DNA of 64,000 bases from an uncultured Bacteroidales bacterium (GCA_937898885.1 CALDKD010000110.1:13010-77009); one strand, 5' to 3'; shown: positions 1 through 9,009, counted from the stretch's first letter. Numbers and translations: made by a program. Notes: generated by a model not told the origin, from the letters alone.

Positions 1-2
1 CT

Positions 3-428
3 GCCTACGGTAACGTGTCAATCGGTATGGATTTCAAGCCGAAATTCAACAAGGACAACATAACTCTCTCGGCACAGCTCTCACCGCTCTCATTCAACAG
101 CCGTTATGTGAGCCGTGAGTATCTGGGACCTAAGTTCGGTATTGAGGAGGGCAAGAAGTTCAAGTACTCCATCGGTTCGCGCGTTGAGGTTAACCTTAAG
201 TGGACCTTCTGGAAGAGCCTGACCTGGACAAGCAAGGCCCAGTTCTTCACCAGCTACAAGAATGTTGAGGCCAACTGGGAGAATACCCTTGATTACGCCT
301 TCAACAAGTACTTCTCCATTCAGTTCTTCCTTCACTGGCGTTTCGACGACAGCGTCCAGCCCGATCCCGACCTGAACTACCACCAGCTCAAGGAGTTCCT
401 GACACTGAACTTCACCTACAGCTGGTAA
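3..428 (+). CDS. C-terminal part of a DUF3078 family outer-membrane/periplasmic protein (5' end outside window)
   Basis: The reading frame is open from the first bases of the window (A-Y-G-N-V-S-I-G-M...) and stops at 428, so only the last 141 or so residues are visible. The fragment is rich in alternating aromatic/polar beta strands (WTFWKSLTWTSKAQFFTSY) and ends in an aromatic tail (LNFTYSW), as expected for an outer-membrane beta-barrel end. The pattern resembles DUF3078 proteins of Bacteroidota, whose function is not established. The GTG at 15 is internal and not a start. Family assignment is from memory of the pattern and is moderately sure. Confidence 0.6.
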   Translation, partial: AYGNVSIGMDFKPKFNKDNITLSAQLSPLSFNSRYVSREYLGPKFGIEEGKKFKYSIGSRVEVNLKWTFWKSLTWTSKAQFFTSYKNVEANWENTLDYAFNKYFSIQFFLHWRFDDSVQPDPDLNYHQLKEFLTLNFTYSW

Positions 429-809
429 AGAGCCACCAGGAACGAATCACCAGGGACAGGTCCCTCTGATTCACTGACACTACCATAAATAGCCGTGAGC
501 AGCAACGGCGGTTTTGGTTACCGACGCCCCTCGCGGGTGGGTACCGTGAGCAAATAGTATTGTTTTGCACACGGACAAAGTTGTAAGACGGTCGTGCTTG
601 GCAATAGCCGTTGCGGTATCAACTTTGTAGACCCTCGCCACCCTCGGCGCGTCAGAGGGAAGGGCCCGCCGTGCAGCGGTGGGAAGGGGAGCGAACGCAG
701 TGAGCGGCGGTCGGAAAAATCCAATCGCCGCAACGGCTCCTCAATCCAGTAAAAAAAACGGCTAGTCAATAAAGCTGCAAAACTCCTCAATCCCGGAAAT
801 AACTGAACT
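429..809. other. 381-bp non-coding stretch with several inverted repeats
   Basis: No convincing gene lies here; the 90-codon minus-strand frame at 518-790 is low-complexity and Arg/Pro-rich. The stretch is unusually structured. ACAAAGTTG at 575-583 pairs with CAACTTTGT at 620-628. GCCGTTGCGG at 607-616 pairs with CCGCAACGGC at 728-737. A CTCCTCAATCC unit is directly repeated near 738 and 782. It separates the DUF3078 gene from the end of uvrB, which face each other, so it may hold terminators or a degenerate extragenic repeat. Confidence 0.5.
444..472 (+). terminator. Hairpin after the DUF3078 gene
   Basis: GAATCA (444-449) pairs with TGATTC (467-472), and AGGGAC (452-457) pairs with GTCCCT (460-465), giving a tight two-part stem 16 bases after the stop codon. 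There is no following T-run, so it may be a 3'-end processing or stabilising hairpin rather than a classical terminator. Confidence 0.35.
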
Positions 810-2837
810 CTACTGATTCACCTCGCGCTGAGAGGCGAGAGCCTGAAGCTTGAACATCTCGTCGCGGTATTGGGCGGCCTCCAGGAAGTCCAGACGGGCG
901 GCGGCATCGTTCATGAGACGACGTACGCGGGCGATGGCCTTGTCGAGCTGTGCGGCGCTCATATACTCCACAACCGGGTCCGCGACCTGCCGCGCCCTCT
1001 CCTGCGAGAGCTCGTACTCCTTGCCCTTGTCGCGCTGAATACCCTCCATAAGCGGAGAGTCGGCAATCTCCTTCCTGATCTGCTGCGGAGTAATGCCATG
1101 CTCCTGATTGAAACGCATCTGCTTTTCGCGCCGGCGCGCAGTCTCCAGCATAGTAAGACGCATACTCTCCGTAATGCGGTCCGCATAAAGAATGACCTTG
1201 CCGTTCACATTGCGCGCGGCACGGCCGGCAGTCTGAGTAAGAGAGCGATGGTCACGCAGGAAACCCTCCTTGTCCGCATCCAGAATAGCCACCAGCGACA
1301 CCTCAGGCAAGTCCAGACCCTCGCGCAGAAGATTCACGCCAATCAGCACATCGAACATACCGGCACGCAGATCCGACATAATCCGCACGCGCTCAAGCGT
1401 CTCCACATCGCTGTGGATATAGTTGCAGCGCACGCCATTGCGCAGAAGATAATCATTAAGCTCCTCCGCCATCTTCTTGGTGAGAGTAGTGACAAGCACG
1501 CGCTCATCCTTTTCCGCGCGCAGTTGAATCTCCTCCATAAGATCGTCCACCTGATTCTTGCAGGGGCGCACATCAATCTCCGGATCAAGCAGACCAGTAG
1601 GACGGATAACCTGATCAACCACGATACCCTCGCTCTCATTCAGCTCATAGTCAGCGGGAGTGGCGCTCACATAAATAGTCTGATGAGTAAGCTCCTTGAA
1701 CTCCTCGAACTTGAGAGGACGGTTGTCCAGCGCCGCGGGGAGACGGAAACCATACTCAACCAGATTAATCTTGCGGGCACGGTCTCCGCCATACATGGCG
1801 TGGATCTGCGGCACGCTGACGTGACTCTCGTCGATAACCATAAGGAAATCCTTCGGGAAGAAATCCAGCAGACAGTAGGGGCGTGTGCCCGGCGCGCGGC
1901 CGTCAAAGTAGCGCGAGTAGTTCTCAATGCCCGAGCAGTGCCCCAGCTCGCGGATCATCTCCATATCGTACTCCACACGTTCCTTCAGACGCTTCGCCTC
2001 AAGAGGCTTGCCAATCTCCTCAAAGAAATCAACCTGCTCGCGAAGGTCATCCTGAATCTGGCGGATGGCGCGCTCCTGACTCTCCTTGGTAGTCATGAAA
2101 AGGTTGGCCGGGTAGATGCGGTAGCTGTCATAACTCTCCACGCTCTGGCCGGTGAGCACATCGAACTCGCCGATGTAGTCAATCTCATCGTCCCAGAACT
2201 GGATGCGCAGGGCCAGGTCGTTGTAGGCCAGGTTGATATCCACATTATCGCCCTTCACGCGGAACTGCCCGCGCGACAGTTCAATGTCGTTGCGGGTGTA
2301 GAGGCTGTCAACAAGCTTGCGCAGGAAGGCGTCGCGGTCTATGCGCATCCCCTTGCTCACCTCAATCACGTTGTTGTAGAAATCGGCGGGGTTGCCCATA
2401 CCGTAGATGCAGGACACCGACGAGACCACGATGACATCGTTCCGGCCAGAGAGCAGCGCAGATGTGGCGGAGAGCCGCAGCTTGTCAATCTCGTCGTTTA
2501 TGGAGAGATCCTTCTCTATGTATGTGTCGGTGGACGGGATGTATGCCTCGGGTTGATAGTAATCGTAGTACGATACATAGTACTCAACGGCGTTCTCCGG
2601 GAAGAAAGCCTTGAACTCGCTGTAGAGCTGCGCCGCCAGCGTCTTGTTGTGGCTGAGTACCAGAGTAGGCTTGCCCACGTTTCTTATGACATTGGCGATG
2701 GTGAAAGTCTTGCCCGAGCCTGTTACTCCGAGCAGAGTCTGGGCGGGAGTTCCGTTCAATACACCCTCGGTGAGCTGTGCTATGGCTTGAGGCTGGTCTC
2801 CCGTGGGCTGGTATGGTGCTGTAAGCTTGAATTCCAT
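810..2837 (-). CDS. uvrB: Excinuclease ABC subunit B
   Basis: UvrB is the damage-verifying helicase of nucleotide excision repair; it is loaded by UvrA and then recruits the nuclease UvrC. The 675-residue length is normal. Visible hallmarks are the Walker A motif GVTGSGKT near residue 40, the beta-hairpin region YYDYYQPEAYIP near residue 92, the DEAD-like DESH motif near 338, helicase motif VI (QTAGRAARNV) near 540, and a C-terminal UVR domain (LDKAIARVRRLM...) that contacts UvrC. uvrA lies 7 kb away in a separate operon. The gene stands alone, oriented away from the dipeptidase gene. Confidence 0.97.
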   Translation of the reverse strand: MEFKLTAPYQPTGDQPQAIAQLTEGVLNGTPAQTLLGVTGSGKTFTIANVIRNVGKPTLVLSHNKTLAAQLYSEFKAFFPENAVEYYVSYYDYYQPEAYIPSTDTYIEKDLSINDEIDKLRLSATSALLSGRNDVIVVSSVSCIYGMGNPADFYNNVIEVSKGMRIDRDAFLRKLVDSLYTRNDIELSRGQFRVKGDNVDINLAYNDLALRIQFWDDEIDYIGEFDVLTGQSVESYDSYRIYPANLFMTTKESQERAIRQIQDDLREQVDFFEEIGKPLEAKRLKERVEYDMEMIRELGHCSGIENYSRYFDGRAPGTRPYCLLDFFPKDFLMVIDESHVSVPQIHAMYGGDRARKINLVEYGFRLPAALDNRPLKFEEFKELTHQTIYVSATPADYELNESEGIVVDQVIRPTGLLDPEIDVRPCKNQVDDLMEEIQLRAEKDERVLVTTLTKKMAEELNDYLLRNGVRCNYIHSDVETLERVRIMSDLRAGMFDVLIGVNLLREGLDLPEVSLVAILDADKEGFLRDHRSLTQTAGRAARNVNGKVILYADRITESMRLTMLETARRREKQMRFNQEHGITPQQIRKEIADSPLMEGIQRDKGKEYELSQERARQVADPVVEYMSAAQLDKAIARVRRLMNDAAARLDFLEAAQYRDEMFKLQALASQREVNQ

Positions 2838-2971
2838 CGGTCGTTACGGACAGCCGGGCTCATTGATAGGAAATCCGGCTGAGGGCCGCAAAGTTACGGT
2901 TTTCAGCCGGAAGTTGTCTGCTTTTCATAAGAATTACTTAGCGGCCTTTGCGGCTTTCGCGTCGTTCAGGA

Positions 2972-2991
2972 ACCTGGCCAATTGGCCAGGT
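2972..2991. promoter_or_regulatory. 20-bp perfect palindrome upstream of the C69 dipeptidase gene
   Basis: ACCTGGCCAATTGGCCAGGT reads the same on both strands. It lies between the divergent uvrB and dipeptidase genes, about 43 bp upstream of the -33 element proposed for the dipeptidase and about 135 bp upstream of the uvrB start. A perfect palindrome of this length in a divergent promoter region suggests a dimeric repressor or activator site; the binding protein is unknown. Confidence 0.4.
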
Positions 2992-3033
2992 CCTGTTAAT
3001 TCCGGTACTTTTCCTGATTATGGCCCCGCGCTG

Positions 3034-3064
3034 TTGCGGATGTCGGCCATTTAGGCTATCTTTG
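3034..3064 (+). promoter_or_regulatory. Bacteroidota-type promoter for the C69 dipeptidase gene
   Basis: TTG at 3034-3036, a 20-nt spacer, and TATCTTTG at 3057-3064 match the phylum's -33/-7 consensus (TTG, 19-21 nt, TAnnTTTG). The start codon at 3086 lies 21 bases downstream. Confidence 0.65.
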
Positions 3065-3085
3065 TCAGAAACAAAACTGTTGATT

Positions 3086-4741
3086 ATGCGAAGAATATCA
3101 TTGCTTGCACTTGCGTGCATACTGAGTACCGTGGCCTCAATGGCCTGTACTAACCTGATTGTGACGAGAGGCGCCTCGGCCGACGGCACCAATATGATCA
3201 CATACGCAGCCGACTCTCACCAGTTGTACGGCGCGCTGAAGTATTTGCCGGCGTCTGATTATCCGGAGGGTACGATGCTGAGGGTGACTGACTGGGACTC
3301 TGGCAAGTATATGGGTGAGATTCCGCAAGTGAGGCACACTTATTCGGTGATAGGCAATATGAACGAGCATCAGCTTGCGATTGGCGAGACCACGTATGGC
3401 GGCCGTGAATATATTGATTCCACCGCCATTATGGACTATGGCTCGCTGATATACATTGCCCTGCAGCGCTGCCGCACGGCGCGCGAGGCCATCAGGACCA
3501 TTGATGAGCTGATGCAGAGGTACGGCTATGCGTCGGAGGGCGAGTCGTTCACGATCTCTGATCCCGATGAGATATGGATTATGGAGATTATCGGCAAGAA
3601 CCCGAAGCTCAACAAGAAGGGCGTGAACGTGAACAAGGGCGCCGTATGGGTGGCCCGCCGCATTCCTGACGGATACATCTCCGGACACGCCAACCAGGCC
3701 CGCATCACGACAATAGACTTCAATGACCCTGAGAACTGCCTGTATGCCAAGGATGTGATAAGCCATGCCCGCGAGCAGGGCATATTTGACGGTAAGGACG
3801 AGGAGTTCAGCTTCAGCGATGTGTATAATCCTCTGGACTTCGGGGCTGCCCGTGGATGCGAGGCGCGCGTGTGGTCATTCTTCAACAGATTCGCGGAGGA
3901 AATGGACGGATATCTGGACTATGCGATGGGATATAATCTTACAAACCGTATGCCTTTGTATGTGAGGCCGTCGCATAGGATATCGCAGAAGGAGCTGGCC
4001 GATATGATGCGTGACCACTATGAGGGTACACCTATGGATATGACTACAGATATAGGCGCAGGCGGCAGCCACAGCCCGTATCGCTGGCGTCCGATGGAGT
4101 TTGAGTATGACGGTCACAGCTACGTTAACGAGCGTGCCATAGCCACACAGCAGACAGGGTGGTGGTTCGTGGCCCAGAGCCGTAAGGACAATCCTGCCGG
4201 CGGCGTGTTCTGGTTCGGCGTTGACGATGCCGCGACATCGCCTCTGATGCCTTTCTACTGCAAGTCCAATAGTGTTCCTGAGTGCCTGAGCGAGGATAAC
4301 GGCTCGATGCTTGAGTACTCGGAGACATCGATGTTCTGGGCCGTGAGCCGCATTGCCCAGTTCGCTTACCTGCGCTATGACAAGATTGGCGCCGAGGTGC
4401 GCGAGATAATCGATGAATACGAGAGAGACAGGATGAGGGAGGTGCTTGAGATGGATGCCAGGGCAGCCGGGATAGGCAGTCCTGAGGCATTGACCGCGGC
4501 GTTGAGCGAGTTCAGCCGCAAGGGCGCGGAGCAGACCTTCGATAAGTGGAAAGGGCTTGACAAGTATCTGCTTGTGAAATATATTGACGGAAATATCAAG
4601 AGACAGAATGCTGACGGCAGCTTCAAGGACAACGGCTTTGACAAGAGAATTCCGGATTATCCGATACAGGAGGATTATTCAGAGAAATGGAAGGAGAATG
4701 TGGTGCGCGACCACGGTGATGTGCTGCGTATTCCAGATTGA
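3086..4741 (+). CDS. Secreted C69 family dipeptidase
   Basis: This 551-residue protein starts with MRRISLLALACILSTVASMA and then Cys, so a signal peptide is followed directly by the Cys that serves as N-terminal nucleophile in peptidase family C69 (Ntn hydrolases). The following region (NLIVTRGASADGTNMITYAADSH as two short blocks) and the later block with FSDVYNPLDFG and ARVWSFF fit the family. It probably cleaves dipeptides in the periplasm. The ATG at 3086 is preferred over the longer frame from 2948 because it sits behind a good promoter and begins the signal peptide. C69 proteins in gut Bacteroidales are often secreted in this way. Confidence 0.88.
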   Translation: MRRISLLALACILSTVASMACTNLIVTRGASADGTNMITYAADSHQLYGALKYLPASDYPEGTMLRVTDWDSGKYMGEIPQVRHTYSVIGNMNEHQLAIGETTYGGREYIDSTAIMDYGSLIYIALQRCRTAREAIRTIDELMQRYGYASEGESFTISDPDEIWIMEIIGKNPKLNKKGVNVNKGAVWVARRIPDGYISGHANQARITTIDFNDPENCLYAKDVISHAREQGIFDGKDEEFSFSDVYNPLDFGAARGCEARVWSFFNRFAEEMDGYLDYAMGYNLTNRMPLYVRPSHRISQKELADMMRDHYEGTPMDMTTDIGAGGSHSPYRWRPMEFEYDGHSYVNERAIATQQTGWWFVAQSRKDNPAGGVFWFGVDDAATSPLMPFYCKSNSVPECLSEDNGSMLEYSETSMFWAVSRIAQFAYLRYDKIGAEVREIIDEYERDRMREVLEMDARAAGIGSPEALTAALSEFSRKGAEQTFDKWKGLDKYLLVKYIDGNIKRQNADGSFKDNGFDKRIPDYPIQEDYSEKWKENVVRDHGDVLRIPD

Positions 4742-4778
4742 AACCCTCTTTTTTTAATAATTATTATACGAACATTAG

Positions 4779-4808
4779 TTGTTTTGTCCGCGCAATTCCG
4801 TAATTTTG
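4779..4808 (+). promoter_or_regulatory. Promoter of the bamD-rpoZ-DUF4293 operon
   Basis: TTG at 4779-4781, exactly 19 nt, then TAATTTTG at 4801-4808: an excellent match to the Bacteroidota consensus. The bamD start codon is 17 bases downstream. Confidence 0.75.
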
Positions 4809-4825
4809 CACCCAAATTTGCAGTG

Positions 4826-5641
4826 ATGAGCAGAATCGCGCTAAAAGGAGTATTGGTTATGGCTGTGGCAATGCTGAGCAGCTGCGCCGGCTATAATGCC
4901 ATTCTCAAGTCATCGGACTATGACGCCAAGTATGAGCTGGCCAAGAACCTCTACGTGGAGGGCCGCTACTCTGGCGCCAGCGATATTATTGAGGAGTGCG
5001 TGATGATGTTCCGCGGCACCTCGAAGGGCGAGGAGTCTGTCTATATGCTGGCTAACTGCTACTATCATCTGAACGATTGGATTATGGCGGCACAGTACTA
5101 CCAGACCTACTATAAGACTTACACCAAAGGATTGTACACGGAGGATGCGCGTTTCCGCTCGGGACGCAGCCTTTATCTGGATACCCCGGACCCGAGGCTG
5201 GACCCATCGAGCACATACAACGCCATAACCGAGCTTCAGGAATTCCTTGAGCTGTATCCGGAGAGCGAGTATGCCGACGAGGCCAGCGAGATGATTTATG
5301 CGATGTATGACCGTATGGTGGAGAAGGAGCTTGGCTCGGCCAGACTCTACTATGACCTGGGCAACTATATGGGCAACAACTACCAGGCTGGTATCCTTAC
5401 GGCCCAGAACGCGCTGAAGAACTTCCCTTATACCAAGTACAGGGAGGAGCTCTCGATGCTGATTCTGCGCTGCAAGTTCAAGATGGCCGAGGAGAGTGTG
5501 CAGGATAAGATGCTGGACCGCTACCGCGATACGATTGACGAGTATTACGCGTTCAAGAATGAGTTCCCGGAGAGCCAGTATATGAAGGAGGCTGAGAAGA
5601 TTTTCGCCACCTCGTCAAAACACGCAGGAAATATACAATAA
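4826..5641 (+). CDS. bamD: Outer membrane protein assembly factor BamD (lipoprotein)
   Basis: A 271-residue lipoprotein: the signal peptide ends in the lipobox LSSC, so it is anchored to the inner leaflet of the outer membrane. The mature part is tetratricopeptide-like helical repeats (YELAKNLYVEGRYSGASDII, ESVYMLANCYYHLNDWIMAA and further units), the fold by which BamD binds BamA and incoming barrel proteins. The start at 4826 is chosen over the longer frame because it is the first ATG behind the promoter and begins the signal peptide. It is followed 9 bases later by rpoZ, a gene order seen in many Bacteroidota. Confidence 0.88.
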   Translation: MSRIALKGVLVMAVAMLSSCAGYNAILKSSDYDAKYELAKNLYVEGRYSGASDIIEECVMMFRGTSKGEESVYMLANCYYHLNDWIMAAQYYQTYYKTYTKGLYTEDARFRSGRSLYLDTPDPRLDPSSTYNAITELQEFLELYPESEYADEASEMIYAMYDRMVEKELGSARLYYDLGNYMGNNYQAGILTAQNALKNFPYTKYREELSMLILRCKFKMAEESVQDKMLDRYRDTIDEYYAFKNEFPESQYMKEAEKIFATSSKHAGNIQ

Positions 5642-5650
5642 TACGATAAA

Positions 5651-5983
5651 ATGGATTTCAAGAAGACAAATGCTCCAACCAATACGGTAACCCGTAATCT
5701 GGTTGATTTTGTAAAGGACACTGACAACATCTACGAGAGTGTAGCCATTATGGGCAAGCGTGCGAATCAGATCTCGGTTGAGATGAAGGAGGAGCTCAGG
5801 CACAAGCTTGAGGAGTTCAGTTCAACTACCGACAATCTTGAGGAGGTGTTCGAGAACCGCGAGCAGATTGAGATCTCACGTTATTACGAGCGTCTTCCGA
5901 AGCCGTCTCTGATAGCCGCACAGGAGTTTCAGGAGGGCAAGCTCTATTTCCGTAACCCGTCAAAGGATAAGGAGCTGCTCTGA
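5651..5983 (+). CDS. rpoZ: RNA polymerase omega subunit (Bacteroidota type, Rpb6-like)
   Basis: This 110-residue protein matches the diverged omega of Bacteroidota. The N-terminal half holds the conserved core (NIYESVAIMGKRANQI), comparable to the omega/Rpb6 segment that latches the beta-prime subunit, followed by a charged helix (EEFSSTTDNLEEVFENREQIE). It sits between bamD and the DUF4293 gene with gaps of 9 and 3 bases, so the three are certainly cotranscribed. It is probably a structural subunit of RNA polymerase rather than a regulator. Confidence 0.8.
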   Translation: MDFKKTNAPTNTVTRNLVDFVKDTDNIYESVAIMGKRANQISVEMKEELRHKLEEFSSTTDNLEEVFENREQIEISRYYERLPKPSLIAAQEFQEGKLYFRNPSKDKELL

Positions 5984-5986
5984 TAT

Positions 5987-6454
5987 ATGAAGGCTTATCT
6001 GCATCAGGTGTGGCTGTTGCTGATGTGTCTTCTCCTGTTTGCCGGCCTGCTGTTACCTATAGGCGAGCTTGCAAACGCGGAGGGCTCTACAGCCATGCTT
6101 ACCAATTTTCGCATCAACTTTGTTGAGGGCGACAGCGCAGGCGCGCTCTGGGCCTTGGCTGTCATTCTGATAGCCGCGCTTCTTGTATCGCTCTTTGAGC
6201 TGCTGCTGTCTGGCTACAGGAACTTCACGCTTCAGAAACGTCTGCTTATTTTCGACGCGCTGCTGATAGTAGGGTATTACATTGTATTTATTCTCTACGT
6301 GATGCTGATGAAGAACGATGCCACGTTCCGTCCGGCTCTGGCTGCCTCGTTCCCGCTGATAGCGTTGATATTGGATGGTATGACCTTCTTTGCGGTGCAG
6401 CGCACAGAGGCTGCGATAATCGCAGGGGCCGGCTCGTTCCGTCTGAGAGACTGA
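5987..6454 (+). CDS. DUF4293 family membrane protein
   Basis: A 155-residue protein with four hydrophobic segments, roughly residues 6-23, 50-72, 82-103 and 115-136, so a polytopic inner-membrane protein. The length, topology and position directly after rpoZ fit DUF4293, a family of unknown function confined to Bacteroidota. It ends two bases before the converging barrel gene. No catalytic motif is visible. Confidence 0.7.
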   Translation: MKAYLHQVWLLLMCLLLFAGLLLPIGELANAEGSTAMLTNFRINFVEGDSAGALWALAVILIAALLVSLFELLLSGYRNFTLQKRLLIFDALLIVGYYIVFILYVMLMKNDATFRPALAASFPLIALILDGMTFFAVQRTEAAIIAGAGSFRLRD

Positions 6455-6456
6455 GG

Positions 6457-7146
6457 CTATTTGATCTCGAACATATATGCTACGCGTGCATATATGGTGG
6501 TGTTGGCCGAACGTCCGAAATAATCTTTCTTTGTATTGCCGAAGATGTCTGAGAGGCCAAAGAAGTAGCGTCCTTCCAGAATGAAGTTACCGGCGGCTGT
6601 CTTGAGCTCGACTCCTGCGCCGCCGGTTATTCCGTACTCAAACTTATGGTCAACCGCCTTACCGTACTGATACGTTACGTTGTTGGGGCGTTTGGAGATG
6701 TCCCACGGCTCCTGTCCGCCGTAAGTCTCCCTGCTGCCCAGATTGATGCCTATCTGCGGGCCCAGGTTCAGGAAAAACTGTGCTCCACGTGCTTCGCGGC
6801 CTATTCCAAGATGTGCGAAAAACGGTATCTCCAGATAGGTGAGGCGACGCTCATATTGGTTGCCTGTTCCATCCTCAATCTGCTCTTTCCATCCCTTTTC
6901 TGTAAGGTTTACCTCAAGCTGGGCGGCGCAAACCAGGAAGAAATACTTCTCGCTGGTGTATCGTGCCATAGCTCCGAGGTTCTTGCCAAGGTACATCTGC
7001 TGTCTGATTTTCGGGGAGAAACTGACATTGCCGGCGGTGGCTCCGGCGCTGGCGCCGAAAGCGAGTGTCTTGCGGGGCATTCCAACCTGCGCCGATATCT
7101 GCAGGGCCGCAAGCAGGGTAAGGATGAATAGCGTGAGGCGTCTCAT
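6457..7146 (-). CDS. Outer-membrane beta-barrel protein (PorT-like)
   Basis: A 229-residue protein with a signal peptide (MRRLTLFILTLLAALQISAQ) and then amphipathic strands alternating with glycine-rich turns, such as EIPFFAHLGIG and FFLNLGPQIGINLGS, ending in VAYMFEIK with an aromatic near the terminus as expected for BamA-folded barrels. This is the common PorT/OmpW-like small barrel of Bacteroidota; a specific function cannot be read. It lies 6 bases after the LysM protein gene on the same strand and is probably cotranscribed with it. Confidence 0.75.
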   Translation of the reverse strand: MRRLTLFILTLLAALQISAQVGMPRKTLAFGASAGATAGNVSFSPKIRQQMYLGKNLGAMARYTSEKYFFLVCAAQLEVNLTEKGWKEQIEDGTGNQYERRLTYLEIPFFAHLGIGREARGAQFFLNLGPQIGINLGSRETYGGQEPWDISKRPNNVTYQYGKAVDHKFEYGITGGAGVELKTAAGNFILEGRYFFGLSDIFGNTKKDYFGRSANTTIYARVAYMFEIK

Positions 7147-7152
7147 TGCTTA

Positions 7153-9009
7153 TCAGTCGAAATCAATCTTCTCAACCTTGTAGTCGTTGGAGAGGTGCAC
7201 GAAGAATACTTTGTTGTTGATGAAACCGCCCCAGTTGCTGGCTCTCTGGAACTTGAATCCCATCTGCACCGGCTTGGTGGATATGGCGTTGATGTTGCCG
7301 GACAGGCCTGTGCCGTAGCGGGCGATACCTTTCAGGAAGTAGAGTGCCATATCGTATCCGTACTCAGCGAAGCAGGGGTAGCTCTGGAGCATCTGCCTGC
7401 CGTATGCCTGTCTGAAACTGGACGCGAAGTCGGTGGCCTCAGGCAGCTGGTTGTTTGTGTAGAACCAACTGTAGAACCAGGTGTCAATCTCGTAGAACTC
7501 CTCCATGTGGTCTGTTGTGTAGATCTGATACTCGGGATAGCCGAACAGATGTGTCTCTATCTCGGGAGCCTTGGAGCGGGTTACCAGCTGGAGAACCGGC
7601 AGCAGGGTGGGAAGCTCGGCATTTCCGGTTGAGCTCAGGATGAAAATGTTCTGGAAACCGGGCTGAAGCGCCTGACTTATTGAGCTCTGGAGGTTTCCTC
7701 CGCGTGCGTTTATGGTTACGCAAGGATGATTTCCTGCCTGAAGTGTGCTCTTGAGCTGCTCCAGCAGAGGATTCTCGCCGCTTCCTCCGGTGTTGAGTAT
7801 TATGAGTCTTGGCTTGCTGAACTGTCTGAGGAAATGATCGCAGACCTCAGACATCAGGTAAGACTGAGGTGTGTTGAGTTGATATACGTATGGATTGGTA
7901 TAGACGGCATCGACGGTTGAGTTGATGGGGAGTACCAGAGGTATCTGATGCTCCTGGGCGAAGGCTGCCGCCTGGCTGATATGCTTCTCGTATCTGGGGC
8001 CGAAGATGATGTGCATACGCTGAAACTCCGGCTTCCGCAGGATTGAGCTGATGTCGCTTTTCTCTGAGCCGGTGTCATAGACGTGCAGGTTGATGTTGAC
8101 TCTGGACTGCTTGAGCTCGTTCAGGGCAAGAAGAACTCCCTGGTAGAACTCCACCATCTTACGTTGTTCCTGAGTCTGAGGCTGGTCAAGGCAGAAAGGC
8201 ATCATAAGTGCCGCCTGGATGGTGTCTGGAATGGTCTTGCCTTTTATCAGGTCTGTCTTTGTGGCTGGTGTGAGCTCCTGGCTGGATGCCGGTAGCCTGG
8301 TGCCGGGCTGCAGCTGTACGGACGTTTGCCGCGGCTGTGTGTCTGTCTTGTCCGGCTCGCTGTCTGTCTGCGATGAAGGGTAGGGGATTCTTACCTGAAC
8401 TCCCGGCTGCAGCTTGGTGTAGCGGTATTGCGGGTTGGCGGCAAGAAACTCTGCCTGGGAAATGCCGTAGTTCTTGCTGATACGGTATATTGTCTCCTTC
8501 TTGCGTACGGTGTGGATGGCCTGATATTTGTTGGTGTTACCGGTTTGCTCCACTGTGGAGACGGGCTTTGTGCCGGCTTGCTCCGCGCTTGCGGCGCTCT
8601 GCTGCGGCTGTACCTCTTGCTGCGGCTTTGGCGCAGGTATTATGATGGTCTGGCCAGACTTGACGTTGGCCGCATCGAGTCCGGGATTGGCCTGGCAGAT
8701 GTCATTGACGGTTATGCTGTTCGCCTTGGACAGGCTATAGAGTGTCTCGCCTGCCTGAACGGTGTGGAACCGGCTGCCGTCGGCCTTCCTTACCGGGATG
8801 CGAAGCTGCTCTCCGACCTTGATGACTTTGTCGCTTCCGGGGTTGGCGCTGATGATCTCATCCTCCGTTACTCCGTATGTGCGGGCTATTGAGTAGAGCC
8901 CCTGTCCTTTTGTTACTGTATGTGTGATGTACTCAGCCTGGGCCGCCATCTTTGCCGATGGAAGGAGCAGAAGGAGTGCGATAATGGGTATTATTCCTTT
9001 TTTTAACAT
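7153..9009 (-). CDS. LysM protein with a type 1 periplasmic-binding (amino-acid ABC-like) domain
   Basis: A 618-residue exported protein with an N-terminal signal peptide ending near AAQ. Three LysM peptidoglycan-binding repeats lie near residues 29-72, 81-124 and 164-208; each has the pattern HTV..GQ/ET.YSI, and the linkers are rich in Gln, Pro and Ser. From about residue 265 to the end the sequence resembles a type 1 periplasmic-binding fold, with PLVLPINSTVDAVYTNPYVYQL as a marker in two halves. It may sense or hold a ligand while anchored to the cell wall. No transporter genes are adjacent, so transport is unlikely. It shares a transcript with the barrel gene that follows it. Confidence 0.82.
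   Translation of the reverse strand: MLKKGIIPIIALLLLLPSAKMAAQAEYITHTVTKGQGLYSIARTYGVTEDEIISANPGSDKVIKVGEQLRIPVRKADGSRFHTVQAGETLYSLSKANSITVNDICQANPGLDAANVKSGQTIIIPAPKPQQEVQPQQSAASAEQAGTKPVSTVEQTGNTNKYQAIHTVRKKETIYRISKNYGISQAEFLAANPQYRYTKLQPGVQVRIPYPSSQTDSEPDKTDTQPRQTSVQLQPGTRLPASSQELTPATKTDLIKGKTIPDTIQAALMMPFCLDQPQTQEQRKMVEFYQGVLLALNELKQSRVNINLHVYDTGSEKSDISSILRKPEFQRMHIIFGPRYEKHISQAAAFAQEHQIPLVLPINSTVDAVYTNPYVYQLNTPQSYLMSEVCDHFLRQFSKPRLIILNTGGSGENPLLEQLKSTLQAGNHPCVTINARGGNLQSSISQALQPGFQNIFILSSTGNAELPTLLPVLQLVTRSKAPEIETHLFGYPEYQIYTTDHMEEFYEIDTWFYSWFYTNNQLPEATDFASSFRQAYGRQMLQSYPCFAEYGYDMALYFLKGIARYGTGLSGNINAISTKPVQMGFKFQRASNWGGFINNKVFFVHLSNDYKVEKIDFD

Noticed and set aside
518..790. 90-codon minus-strand frame in the non-coding stretch before uvrB
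   Set aside because: Arg/Pro/Leu-rich composition, overlaps inverted repeats, no family resemblance.
870..2882. 670-codon open frame on the plus strand opposite uvrB
   Set aside because: It is the mirror of a clear UvrB gene; its product has no coherent domain and the overlap is total.
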